From Bacteroidia bacterium (GTDB lineage Bacteria; Bacteroidota; Bacteroidia; SpSt-205): a DNA stretch of 64,000 nucleotides. The stretch is from NCBI GenBank assembly GCA_026003215.1, contig BPGV01000001.1, positions 213,570 through 277,569 on the forward strand. Reading direction: 5' to 3'. How positions within the stretch are numbered: position 1 is the stretch's first letter; each line of letters opens with the position of its first letter. Below the pieces are notes generated by a model. That model made no database searches. It saw only the letters and a program-made list of their open reading frames with translations, and was not told the DNA's origin. Below are positions 13,201-19,505 of the stretch, piece after piece. Made by a program: the position numbers and the translations under genes.

Positions 13201-14430
13201 GATAAAGGCTGGATGACCCGCAATCCCCGCTTTACCCTCCCTTTCCAGCAGACCCGCAGCACCCAGCTCAACATCCGTTCAAGTATCGCTCCCCTCAAAG
13301 ATTTGCGCTTAGATATTACGCTCACCCGGAATGAAACCTTCTCCGAAGGCGGCCTTTTTGGATGGGATACTTTGCAAAATGATTTCGCCTTTAGTAACCG
13401 TAACGCACAGGGTAACTTTAGCATGAGCTTTTTCAGCTTCGGTACGGCTTTGGCTGGCAAGCGTGACCGAGGCTACGAACGCTTAGAAGGCGAATATCGC
13501 TATATCTTTTCCCAGCGCTTGCGTTTGGCTAATCCTTTTTATACGAACGCATTGGGTCCTGATGCCGGGCTCACCCGCCGGGACTACTGGAATGGCTATA
13601 CAGGTTCCCAACAAGATGTCGTGGTTTTGGCTTTCCTGAGTGCCTATGGCCCCTATAATCCCAACCGTATGTCGCTCTCGCCCTTCCCCCGCACCCCTCT
13701 ACCTAACTGGAACCTCAACTACACAGGCTTATCTCAGATCCCTTTCTTCAAAGAGCGCTTCCGCACGGTAACCCTCTCCCATAGTTACCGTTCTACTTAT
13801 ACTACCAGTTATACGCTAAACCTTCGTGCTTTTGACCAGAATGGGGATGGACTTTCAGAGACCATACAACCTATTCAAGCGCCGTTGGATACGATCGCTG
13901 GGCAGACTATCTACAACTTTGAGCCAGTCTATGTCATAAATGCGGTGAGCATTCAAGAGACTTTTTCGCCGCTGTTAGGCCTCAATCTCGCTTGGAAAAA
14001 TGGCATGAATACCACGGTAGAGTTTCGGCGCAGCCGCACCCTCACCCTCAATGTGGGGGCCCTCCAGCTGAACCAAAATCGTACCACAGAGATGAGCATT
14101 ACCTGGAACTGGCGGCGTGAGAGCTTTCTACAACCCTTCTCGCTTTTTGGGCGTACTTTTGAGCTACGCAATAGCGTAACCTTCCGAGTGGAGGTTACCT
14201 ACCGTAATCTCGTCAATCAAAACCGCCAAATAGACAATCCGGCTTTTACGCAACCTATCGGAGGCACCCAATCTTTCACTGTCAAGCCGGCGGTAGATTA
14301 TACCCTCAGTACCCAGCTTACCGTACGGGCTTATGTAGAACATACCCGCAATCGTCCTGTACTATCTAATGCTTTTCCGACTTCTTTTACGGCGGTAGGA
14401 GTTCAGTTCCGCTTTTCTCTCACAAACTAA
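7213..14430 (+). CDS. sprA: SprA/Sov, outer-membrane translocon of the type IX secretion system
   Basis: A 2405-residue protein with a signal peptide (about 1-26, ending IRAQ). SprA forms the very large beta-barrel through which type IX substrates cross the outer membrane. Family marks are the N-terminal stretch GYWVYERIGGRDIRPPSYI, the segment AYIDDFEG near residue 833, repeated amphipathic strands throughout, and an aromatic-rich C-terminus ending FRFSLTN. Length is typical (about 2300-2500). Two proteins in the window carry type IX sorting domains, consistent with an active system. The GTG start has no exact TAnnTTTG; a hairpin precedes it. Confidence 0.96.
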   Translation: MRQRKLIQRLKEVSFLLSLAGAIRAQPADTLRYRLKESPADATARRSYRPPWMLPTPSGYEVIYELTPDGKGYWVYERIGGRDIRPPSYITREEYERLRNREFSRQYLDRRSRESQLTATGRTSQSASSQSLSGLVPPINVNSELFKDIFGSGRVDIRPNINVLLDLSLRSNRMRNPALTIRQQRNTNLAFNQQIQMNVVGNIGEKLKLRLNWDTQTSFNFENQFKLEYQGYEDDIIKSIEAGNVGLPIGGTLITGGQNLWGIKTRMQFGSIFVTAIASQQRSKSQEVVVKAGGQRQEKVKKASEYDYNRHFFLNHFFRSIYEQSLSTLPVVSSPINITRIEVWVTNRSSAVAQNTRNAVGFVDLGENLPARGGVLFNPGIAVSGTYPDNAANEVYARALRYPGARLRDSVVYYLGQEGLANGQDFELVENMRRLNENEFFVHRQLGYISLNVSLQPNDAVFVAYEYTLAGDNTVYRVGEFSVDQPADPQNSNVLFLKMLKPQAIRPTLNNQPYPTWDLMMKNVYRLDAFNIQPQGFDLQIVYEATDGSGDISYLPSADTRDRPLIQVVGLDRLRNNMEAGADNTFDFIPQVTIFPDRGVVVFPVLEPFGRHLVQQFVTDPVNDSIKYAYDPLYRLTQVDAVQYYPQLNRFKLKYSFVSSTGAEINLNTPQIQPGSIRVTAGGAPLTEGVDYQVDYTIGKVTILNQGILQSGQEIRVRFESNQLFGIDQKTLVGSRIEWRPNQRFQLGVTGLSFYERPLINKVIISEEPAANLMWGTDVSLQEKSRFISALLNSLPFYSTKEESEITFKGEFAQLRPGIPRQVITGGEKGIAYIDDFEGLRNVLDLTQWTYWKLASVPTPLRPNDPNPLSANFTRAALSWYFIDPEFFNRPSSFGLDDQSPTLNAHYTRRVEPAEVFPNRTIAAGSNILTTFDLYYRPRERGPYNYNANPTDISPDGTFTNPTRNWAGIMRRVIGNTDFEAANYEFIEFWLMDPFLDDPSAPGGDLYFNLGQVSEDVLPDNRRAYEHGLPTNAQDDAANLNLSITSWGRVPNIQVPTLAFDNDPAARQFQDVGLDGLRSEVEQSFFSTYLSQLQSILTPAAYQAATADPSSDDYAHFRDINSPNILERYRRFSGLEGNSPIPQANEPYTRQASALPDVEDINLDGTLNTREAYFEYRISLRPTDLGVGRNYIVDSRELEIKLPNGTTTRTRWYLFRIPLNSGKAVGGIQDFKAIDFIRLYLTGFDRDVVLRFGKLELVATTWRRALVNLNQREEATLPDPASDPTRFETGTMNIEENGSRQPFPYILPPGILRQPIPGSPVAGLLQNEQSLVMRVCNLADGDGRGVFRTFNYDLRFYEYLRLWAHAEPLQGSPIPPNVSQTGDAVLFIRIGTDYSENYYEYEVPLRLSQIGDLSVENIWANNIEVRLEDLNLVKVLRDQARQVQNFPLTQVYSYTLPNGHRVSVRGTPQLNNVKTILIGVRNPDDGRGPICVEVWVNELRVTNYNTKPGWSASGVLNLRLADLGNLSLSGSYGTPWYGAIEQKVSQRSTEWTQRYTLTGGLQLHKLLPKKLGVEIPAFFTYGENTIRPLYSPYDPDVLARTRLEAQPTPTQRDSLERILTTYSRTYSYTFAGVRKIYLNPQAKRHFWHIQNFLFSYGYNETFMRNPQTEYSISQQYTGSIAYSYTFQSKPFKPFGKLKPALLRDFSLSYLPAQVGWKVEGNRQYQEQRLRAINGGPEVRPTFYQNFLLNRQYLLQWNLAPSLSLNYNATVQARVDEPQGPINTPEKRDSLWNNFFSIGKDPARGRYQRINFGRTLSFQQNVTATYRLPFNKIKWTDWINSSITYTADYRWNTAALGQEAFGNTIANTQNIQLTGQFQFSNLYKKVKFIDRILSPPPKKNIFSQADSSRKQGDDPYVAMRQMGRALGRVLFGVQSVDVAYTRQRGTTLPGFLPRPANFGLDWDYQDTVTGRRSQAPGWDFILGQQPDLTGGWLRSAADKGWMTRNPRFTLPFQQTRSTQLNIRSSIAPLKDLRLDITLTRNETFSEGGLFGWDTLQNDFAFSNRNAQGNFSMSFFSFGTALAGKRDRGYERLEGEYRYIFSQRLRLANPFYTNALGPDAGLTRRDYWNGYTGSQQDVVVLAFLSAYGPYNPNRMSLSPFPRTPLPNWNLNYTGLSQIPFFKERFRTVTLSHSYRSTYTTSYTLNLRAFDQNGDGLSETIQPIQAPLDTIAGQTIYNFEPVYVINAVSIQETFSPLLGLNLAWKNGMNTTVEFRRSRTLTLNVGALQLNQNRTTEMSITWNWRRESFLQPFSLFGRTFELRNSVTFRVEVTYRNLVNQNRQIDNPAFTQPIGGTQSFTVKPAVDYTLSTQLTVRAYVEHTRNRPVLSNAFPTSFTAVGVQFRFSLTN

Positions 14431-15684
14431 GCATATTTTTTTTAGAATATGCCTTATTTTTTGCAGACGATAAATGGTACCTCGCCAAAGTTTTTGCCTT
14501 ATGGAAGTTTTACCCTCTAAGGCGAGACGAATCCGAATAGTGGTGCCTTGCCCCAGGCCGCTCTGGTATACAAATATTTCGCCCCCGTGGTATTCCTCTA
14601 CCACGCGCCGAGCTAAGCTAAGGCCCATGCCCCATCCCCCTCGTTTTGTAGAAAAGCCCGGACGGAAAATAATCTCCCACTGAGAAGGCGGAATCCCTTT
14701 GCCGGTGTCTTCTACATCTATCCATACCTCTCGGCGGCGCACTTGAACGCGCACGCGGATATGGCCGCCTTCGGATGGTAGCGCATTTAAGCTATTACGA
14801 ATGAGATTTTCTATGACCCACTTGAGTAAAATCGCATTTAAAGGTAAAGCTATGGGGGTTTCCGGTGCCTCTAAGGTTATCTGTACATTCTCAGGTACCC
14901 TACGCTGGAAATATGCTACCACTTCTTTTATAATAGGCAAGAGTGGTTGTTTCTTAAGCTGGGGAGCAGCACCTATTTTGGAAAATCTATCGGCTATTTC
15001 TTCTAATCGTTTGATGTCTGATTCCATACCAGGTAAAAGACGAGGTAAAAGCTCAGGAGATTCTTTGAGCATTTCTACGGCACCTAATAGACCAGAAAGA
15101 GGTGTACCGATTTGGTGAGCTGTTTCTCGAGCCAGCCCTATCCATAAGCGGTTTTGCCTGTAATGATAGGCTGCATACAGAAAGATAAGCCAAAGGATAG
15201 CGGCTATCGCAATCAAGCCTGCACTAAATATAGGCATCCATCGCAGCTGTCTAATAATGAGGGGTTCGCCATAGTAGATCTTGAGCATACGACCTTCGCC
15301 GAACTGCACTGTGACAGGAGAAAAAGTGACCGTATCTGCATGAAGGAGCGGAAGGAAGGCGTCTAAGGTCTGAGCTTCGGGGAGTTTTTCGCGCAGTTCG
15401 TGGAGATTATGGCTAAGTACTTTGCCTTTTTCATTAGTCAGCACCATGGGCACCAGAAAAAGCCGAGAACCTGCGCGCCGGTCGGGAAAAAGATATTCCC
15501 AGAAAAACTCAGCTAAACACTCTTCGGGGGCCTGAGCCGCGTAACGCAGCGCTTCTGCATAAAAATGTACTAAGGTGGTCTGCTGGCGCAGAAGCTTTTG
15601 TGCTAAGAAGTTTGCATACAGAAAAAGCCCTATAAATAAGAGGATACCTACACTGATGGACAGGGCTATCCAGCGCAGGCGCAT
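14362..15684 (-). CDS. Sensor histidine kinase
   Basis: Membrane kinase of 440 residues. Transmembrane helix 1 (about 6-28), an extracytoplasmic sensor region (30-148) and helix 2 (150-174) precede the kinase core. The phospho-acceptor is His190 in RETAHQIGTP, the N box is around 293-300, DTGKGI lies at 327-332 and GWGMGL at 350-355. No HAMP or receiver domain is evident and no response regulator lies nearby. The last ~50 residues are a basic tail that is not part of the kinase fold and reads through the sprA terminator, overlapping the sprA 3' end by 69 bases on the opposite strand. It follows the upstream lipoprotein gene after four bases. Confidence 0.93.
   Translation of the reverse strand: MRLRWIALSISVGILLFIGLFLYANFLAQKLLRQQTTLVHFYAEALRYAAQAPEECLAEFFWEYLFPDRRAGSRLFLVPMVLTNEKGKVLSHNLHELREKLPEAQTLDAFLPLLHADTVTFSPVTVQFGEGRMLKIYYGEPLIIRQLRWMPIFSAGLIAIAAILWLIFLYAAYHYRQNRLWIGLARETAHQIGTPLSGLLGAVEMLKESPELLPRLLPGMESDIKRLEEIADRFSKIGAAPQLKKQPLLPIIKEVVAYFQRRVPENVQITLEAPETPIALPLNAILLKWVIENLIRNSLNALPSEGGHIRVRVQVRRREVWIDVEDTGKGIPPSQWEIIFRPGFSTKRGGWGMGLSLARRVVEEYHGGEIFVYQSGLGQGTTIRIRLALEGKTSIRQKLWRGTIYRLQKIRHILKKICLVCERKAELNSYRRKRSRKSIR
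14431..14462 (+). terminator. Intrinsic terminator of sprA
   Basis: Immediately after the sprA stop, GCATATT (14431-14437) pairs with AATATGC (14446-14452), followed by CTTATTTTTT. It lies within the 3' coding end of the antisense kinase gene. Confidence 0.7.
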
Positions 15685-15688
15685 AGAG

Positions 15689-16696
15689 CTACTCTAAGCT
15701 GCAGGGGGTACTGGGGGGAGGAGCGTCATTCAGACGTAAAAGGTATTCCGAGCAGCTATCTATGCGGAAGTGCCGATAAGCGAGTGCAGCTGCCCCAAAG
15801 ACCCCTAAGCCTCCCCGAATGTTGGTATATTCCGGCTTGACAGTGGTAAAATCGGTGGTAGCGGGGTCATTTACCCGCAAATAGTTATATAAAGCGGTAT
15901 CTAATGCTGTAATGTATAAAGTCCAGGAGGTACTGAGGCGGCTATTGTCATACACATAGCGGGCATTAGGATTATTTAGGTTCGCGTAGGCGGTGGTGAG
16001 CAGTTCTTTTTCTTGGAGGGTATAGGTTTGTATAGCGGTTCCTCCTGGAGCTAATCGGCGAGGACCTATACGAAGTACTTTCCACAGCGTATCTGAGCCC
16101 CGGATTTCCCCATACTGGAAAGAAAAACTCAGCTCATACCCCCCAGCCAAGGACGGAAGCTGGAGGTTGGCTTGTGGGTAAAACTGAATGACATATTTCT
16201 TGGTCAGGTCTATGCTGGGATAAGCGGGTTGGTTGGCCAAGAGTATGGTGCTCTCAGGTTTAGCGATGTAAGGAGGTGAAGGGACAACGGTGGTTGCTGT
16301 GACATTGAGCGTGGTATCGTCAGGTACGCGCACCGTGAGGGTGTAAATGCGGCGTGGTATGGGACGCAATGTTAGGCGATATATGATTTGTACGGGATAA
16401 AAGGGCTGGGACGGACTCTTGAGAACAGTTTCTGGTGTGGCGGTCCATGTGGTTTGCCCATCCGAGAGGGTTACTTGGGCAGATACGCTTAAGTCGGTGC
16501 GGGCTGCGTAGGCGGCTGCATCTTCTCGAGTCACAAAGAGGCGCCCGACCCGTACATATTGGGTGTCTTTATCTGTGCGCAGGATGGCATAAACCACGAG
16601 CTTTTCCCGGGCCTCCGGCGCCACTAAATCTACTGTTGTGCTACATCCCCAGAGGAGCGTAAGTATGCTTAATCCTGCGTATCTTTGCTTCCGCAC
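15689..16696 (-). CDS. DUF4249-like lipoprotein
   Basis: A 335-residue lipoprotein starting at a GTG that lies four bases after TACATTTG (minus strand, 16708-16701). The signal ends LLWGC (Cys18). The early motif VVYAILRTDKDTQYVRV and the late GGLGVFGAA resemble Bacteroidota DUF4249 proteins, often found with outer-membrane receptors. The kinase gene follows after four bases, so the lipoprotein may feed a signal to it, which is inference. Upstream ATGs would place the start inside the divergent gene and are rejected. Confidence 0.8.
   Translation of the reverse strand: MRKQRYAGLSILTLLWGCSTTVDLVAPEAREKLVVYAILRTDKDTQYVRVGRLFVTREDAAAYAARTDLSVSAQVTLSDGQTTWTATPETVLKSPSQPFYPVQIIYRLTLRPIPRRIYTLTVRVPDDTTLNVTATTVVPSPPYIAKPESTILLANQPAYPSIDLTKKYVIQFYPQANLQLPSLAGGYELSFSFQYGEIRGSDTLWKVLRIGPRRLAPGGTAIQTYTLQEKELLTTAYANLNNPNARYVYDNSRLSTSWTLYITALDTALYNYLRVNDPATTDFTTVKPEYTNIRGGLGVFGAAALAYRHFRIDSCSEYLLRLNDAPPPSTPCSLE
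16680..16687 (+). promoter_or_regulatory. TAnnTTTG promoter of GbsR-type gene
   Basis: TATCTTTG, 16 bases before the ATG at 16704 and inside the first codons of the divergent lipoprotein gene. Confidence 0.65.
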
Positions 16697-16700
16697 AAGG

Positions 16701-16708
16701 CAAATGTA
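16701..16708 (-). promoter_or_regulatory. TAnnTTTG promoter of lipoprotein-kinase pair
   Basis: Minus-strand TACATTTG, four bases before the GTG at 16696. Its complement contains the ATG of the divergent regulator gene. Confidence 0.7.
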
Positions 16709-17309
16709 CCAGTCGCGCAAGATATCTTTGAGCGAAAGCCAGCGGCAGCTCATAGAAGTGTGGGGCCGGTTAGCGTACTCCTGGGGCGTAGGGCCTACCA
16801 TGGCTCAGATATTCGCCCTCCTCTATGTGTATCCTGAGCCGCTGGATAGCGATACCATTTTAGAGCTTTTGGCTATCAGCCGAGGGAATGTAAGTATCAA
16901 TCTACGCAAACTTATAGAGTGGGGCCTCGTTCGCAAGATAGATATTCCTGGTAGCCGACGTGCCCTTTACACGGCAGAAAGAGATATATGGGTGATTGCC
17001 GCTAATATTGTAAAAAAGCGTTTTGAAAGGGAAATTGCCCCTATTCAAATCCTCCTTGAGGAGCTATTGGCGCGCCCGGATGTGCAAGAAGACTCCCATA
17101 CCCACGCAGCCCTCTTACAAATCCGAGACGTTGTATCCGCGGTGTATTTAGTTACACAACTCGCTATACCTGTAATGGTTGCCGCTGATAGGGATAGATT
17201 TTTGAAAATACTTTCACATTGGCAGAAGCGTTTTGGTGATGGAGATAGTGTATCGGGATCCATATCTCGTGGCGATCCTAAAGCCGGCCGGGACTCCCAG
17301 CCTACCTGA
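16704..17309 (+). CDS. GbsR/MarR-family transcriptional regulator
   Basis: A 201-residue DNA-binding protein. The start region LSESQRQLIEVWGRLAYSWG and winged helix (ISRGNVSINLRKLIEWGLV as recognition region) are characteristic of Bacteroidota GbsR-like regulators. Only seven bases separate its ATG from the divergent lipoprotein GTG, so self-binding would control both directions. The C-terminus runs 71 bases into rluA-like coding sequence. One extra T in the T4 run at 17231-17234 would instead end it at a TGA overlapping the next ATG, so the tail may be artefactual. Confidence 0.88.
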   Translation: MYQSRKISLSESQRQLIEVWGRLAYSWGVGPTMAQIFALLYVYPEPLDSDTILELLAISRGNVSINLRKLIEWGLVRKIDIPGSRRALYTAERDIWVIAANIVKKRFEREIAPIQILLEELLARPDVQEDSHTHAALLQIRDVVSAVYLVTQLAIPVMVAADRDRFLKILSHWQKRFGDGDSVSGSISRGDPKAGRDSQPT

Positions 17310-17967
17310 ACGGCAAGGCGCCTCCGGAAAAGAAGCTCTATCTGAGATTCGCCGTATTATTCACCCAGAAGCGCATCTTTTGCACCGCTTAGACAAGCCT
17401 ACCTCAGGTATTTTGGTAGCTTCTTGGGATAAAGAAGTCTTCCGGGCGTTGTATGAGCAGTTTGCCGCCCATCGGGTGGAAAAAAAGTATTGGGCTTTGG
17501 TTCACGGTGAGCCGGACTTTGAAGCAGCAGAACTCACGGCGCCTATTGCGCCTACTTCTCCCCCTCGGGTAGATCCTTACCATGGCAAGCCAGCCCTAAC
17601 CTTTGCTCAGACCGTGGAGCGGTTTCGGGGCTATTCTTTGGTGGTATGTGTCCCCGTAACGGGTCGCCTCCACCAGGTGCGCCTCCACCTCGCCTACTAT
17701 GGCTTCCCGATAGTGGGAGACACTGCGTATGGTGGTAAGCCGTTGTTTCTTTCTGACTTCCATCCCCGCTATAAAGCACCTGCTGAAGGAGAACGGCCCC
17801 TCCACTCCCAGGAGGTTATCTTTCTCCATGCAGGCTATTTGGCCTTTCAACACCCCGTGTATCAGAAAAAGCTTACCTTAGAAGCCGCCTTTCCCCGGCA
17901 CTTTAACATCGCCCTTCGCCAGCTGCGTAAGTGGGCCGCTCGTCGCTCCCCTTCTGACCATAAATAA
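17239..17967 (+). CDS. RluA-family RNA pseudouridine synthase
   Basis: Isomerises uridine to pseudouridine in rRNA or tRNA. The 242-residue protein carries the catalytic aspartate Asp52 in HRLDKPTSG, the early KPAGTPS segment and the C-terminal GRLHQVRLHL motif. It lacks an N-terminal S4 domain, unlike RluC/RluD, so the substrate cannot be assigned. The ATG at 17239 is preferred over the GTG and TTG just before it because it would couple to the upstream gene. Confidence 0.92.
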   Translation: MEIVYRDPYLVAILKPAGTPSLPERQGASGKEALSEIRRIIHPEAHLLHRLDKPTSGILVASWDKEVFRALYEQFAAHRVEKKYWALVHGEPDFEAAELTAPIAPTSPPRVDPYHGKPALTFAQTVERFRGYSLVVCVPVTGRLHQVRLHLAYYGFPIVGDTAYGGKPLFLSDFHPRYKAPAEGERPLHSQEVIFLHAGYLAFQHPVYQKKLTLEAAFPRHFNIALRQLRKWAARRSPSDHK

Positions 17968-17989
17968 AAAACCCCCGGTCTAACCGGGG
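17966..17989 (-). terminator. Intrinsic terminator of the rpsF-rpsR-rplI operon
   Basis: CCCCGGT (17973-17979) pairs with ACCGGGG (17983-17989) around a three-base loop. Read on the minus strand the stem is followed by GTTTTTTATTT. The T tract overlaps the stop codon of the convergent pseudouridine synthase gene. Confidence 0.85.
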
Positions 17990-18019
17990 ATTAGGCGATC
18001 TTCAAAAAGAAGATAGGTA

Positions 18020-18484
18020 TTACAGCTCTTCTGGCAATACTTCTAAGGGGAGGGTGGCAGTTACCTCCTTGTGGAGCCGTATGACGACTTCATACGTGCC
18101 TAAGGAACGGGGAGGTACAGGAAAGTGCACTTGACGGCGTTCTGCGGTGTAGCCGTGCTGGGCAAGTATAGCCACAATCTGTTGGGGCGTGACTGCCCCG
18201 AAAAGCTTGCCTTCTTTTCCTGCGGGCATCCGTATCTCCAAGCGGAGTTGGCTGAGCTTTTCCGCCAGCTGCTGAGCAGCGGATTTTTCCTGAGCGAGTT
18301 TATGAGCGATTTGTCGTAGGTGGGCTTCTAAGTGACGTTTTGCGCTTTCTGTAGCTATTTCGGCTAACCCTTTAGGAATAAGGTAGTTCCAGGCATAGCC
18401 TGGGCGCACGCGCACAATATCATACTTATGCCCTAACCCCTCTATATCGGCGTGTAGAATAATCTCTATATTACGGCTCGCCAT
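18020..18484 (-). CDS. rplI: Ribosomal protein bL9
   Basis: Large-subunit protein of 154 residues with the standard layout: an N-terminal RNA-binding domain (GYAWNYLIPKGLA), a long helix and a C-terminal domain (LFGAVTPQQI). It is last in rpsF-rpsR-rplI, nine bases after rpsR, and a strong terminator lies about 30 bases beyond its stop. Confidence 0.98.
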   Translation of the reverse strand: MASRNIEIILHADIEGLGHKYDIVRVRPGYAWNYLIPKGLAEIATESAKRHLEAHLRQIAHKLAQEKSAAQQLAEKLSQLRLEIRMPAGKEGKLFGAVTPQQIVAILAQHGYTAERRQVHFPVPPRSLGTYEVVIRLHKEVTATLPLEVLPEEL

Positions 18485-18493
18485 AGACAGGTA

Positions 18494-18775
18494 CTATTTC
18501 AGGTTGTCTGCGACAAAAGGTAAAAGCGCTAAGTGTCGAGCACGTTTTATAGCTTTGGCTAACCGCTTTTGATACTTCCAGCTGGTGCCTGTGATGCGAC
18601 GGGGCAGTATTTTGCCTTGTTCGTTGATAAAGGGCATGAGAAAATCGGGGTCTTTGTAATCTATATACCGGATACCACTCTTCTTGAAAAAGCAAAACTT
18701 TTTCCGCTGCCGTGTACCTGTGAGTACCGCTAAGGCAGGGTTAGAAGGGGCAGGACCTAATCCTTTTTCTATCAT
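18494..18775 (-). CDS. rpsR: Ribosomal protein bS18
   Basis: Small-subunit protein of 93 residues that binds next to S6. Conserved segments are [14 protein letters not shown] and KILPRRITG, followed by a basic helix. A ~20-residue N-terminal extension is longer than in E. coli. The ATG overlaps the rpsF stop as ATGA. Confidence 0.98.
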   Translation of the reverse strand: MIEKGLGPAPSNPALAVLTGTRQRKKFCFFKKSGIRYIDYKDPDFLMPFINEQGKILPRRITGTSWKYQKRLAKAIKRARHLALLPFVADNLK

Positions 18776-19140
18776 ACTTGAGAAGAGGTTTGCGCACGAA
18801 GTTTTTCGAGACGGCGACGATTGAATTCTATGGCGTGCTTATCCAGCTTAACGATAAGCTCCCGTAACACATACGGGCGCAAGCGTATATAGCTACGCAG
18901 CTGGGGAATAAAAGAAGCGGGGGCACGAAACTCGGTATATACATAGTAGCCGGCTTCTCGCTTGCGAATAGGATACGCCAGTCGGCGAAGCCCCCATACT
19001 TCTTGATTTACGATTTCTACGCCATTTTCCGTAAGGAAGCGATTAAACTCCTCCAGATACCCCTTATACTCTGCTTCGGTGAGGTCGGGAGGCCAGATTT
19101 GGGTCACTTCGTATTGACCGACAGGGTCTAAGCGTGGCAT
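18772..19140 (-). CDS. rpsF: Ribosomal protein bS6
   Basis: Small-subunit protein of 122 residues, the S18 partner. The start is the ATG at 19140, nine bases after TACCTTTG. A longer in-frame reading from 19257 would run back over the iscA-like gene and is rejected. Typical S6 segments are [29 protein letters not shown] and the C-terminal [11 protein letters not shown]. Confidence 0.97.
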   Translation of the reverse strand: MPRLDPVGQYEVTQIWPPDLTEAEYKGYLEEFNRFLTENGVEIVNQEVWGLRRLAYPIRKREAGYYVYTEFRAPASFIPQLRSYIRLRPYVLRELIVKLDKHAIEFNRRRLEKLRAQTSSQV

Positions 19141-19149
19141 AAGCGGCGG

Positions 19150-19157
19150 CAAAGGTA
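19150..19157 (-). promoter_or_regulatory. TAnnTTTG promoter of rpsF operon
   Basis: Minus-strand TACCTTTG, nine bases before the rpsF ATG and beginning just after the stop of the IscA-type gene. Confidence 0.7.
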
Positions 19158-19162
19158 CAAAA

Positions 19163-19504
19163 TCATACCGAAAAAGAGGTTCCACACCCACAAGTACTTT
19201 TGGCTTGGGGATTGTGGAAGACGAAGCCCCGAGCCAAAAGCCCTTGAGGGTAATCAATCTCTATCCCAGAGAGCAATAGCGTATGGCCCTCTTCTATGTA
19301 AAAAGGAATGCCTTCTACGATACAGCTTACCTCGGAGGGAAGCGGTGTGGTGGTGATTTCCATTTTGTAGGTGAGACCTGCACAGCCGCCAGCTTCTACT
19401 TTGAGGCGTATCCCCGCTGCTTGGGGATTTGTGGCCAACAAGCGTTTCAGCTCTTGAGCAGCGGAGGGTGTGACGTGGATTTCCATATCTGAAGCGTTTA
19501 ACAT
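19163..19504 (-). CDS. IscA/HesB-type iron-sulfur carrier
   Basis: A-type carrier of 113 residues that delivers iron-sulfur clusters to apo-proteins. The three cluster ligands are present: GGCAG and the C-terminal CGCG. A start at the internal ATG (19486, MEIHVTPSA) would match the family length more closely; the ATG at 19504 sits one base after the stop of the preceding TPR-CHAT gene and suggests coupling. No iscS or iscU is nearby. Confidence 0.93.
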   Translation of the reverse strand: MLNASDMEIHVTPSAAQELKRLLATNPQAAGIRLKVEAGGCAGLTYKMEITTTPLPSEVSCIVEGIPFYIEEGHTLLLSGIEIDYPQGLLARGFVFHNPQAKSTCGCGTSFSV

Positions 19505-19505
19505 T

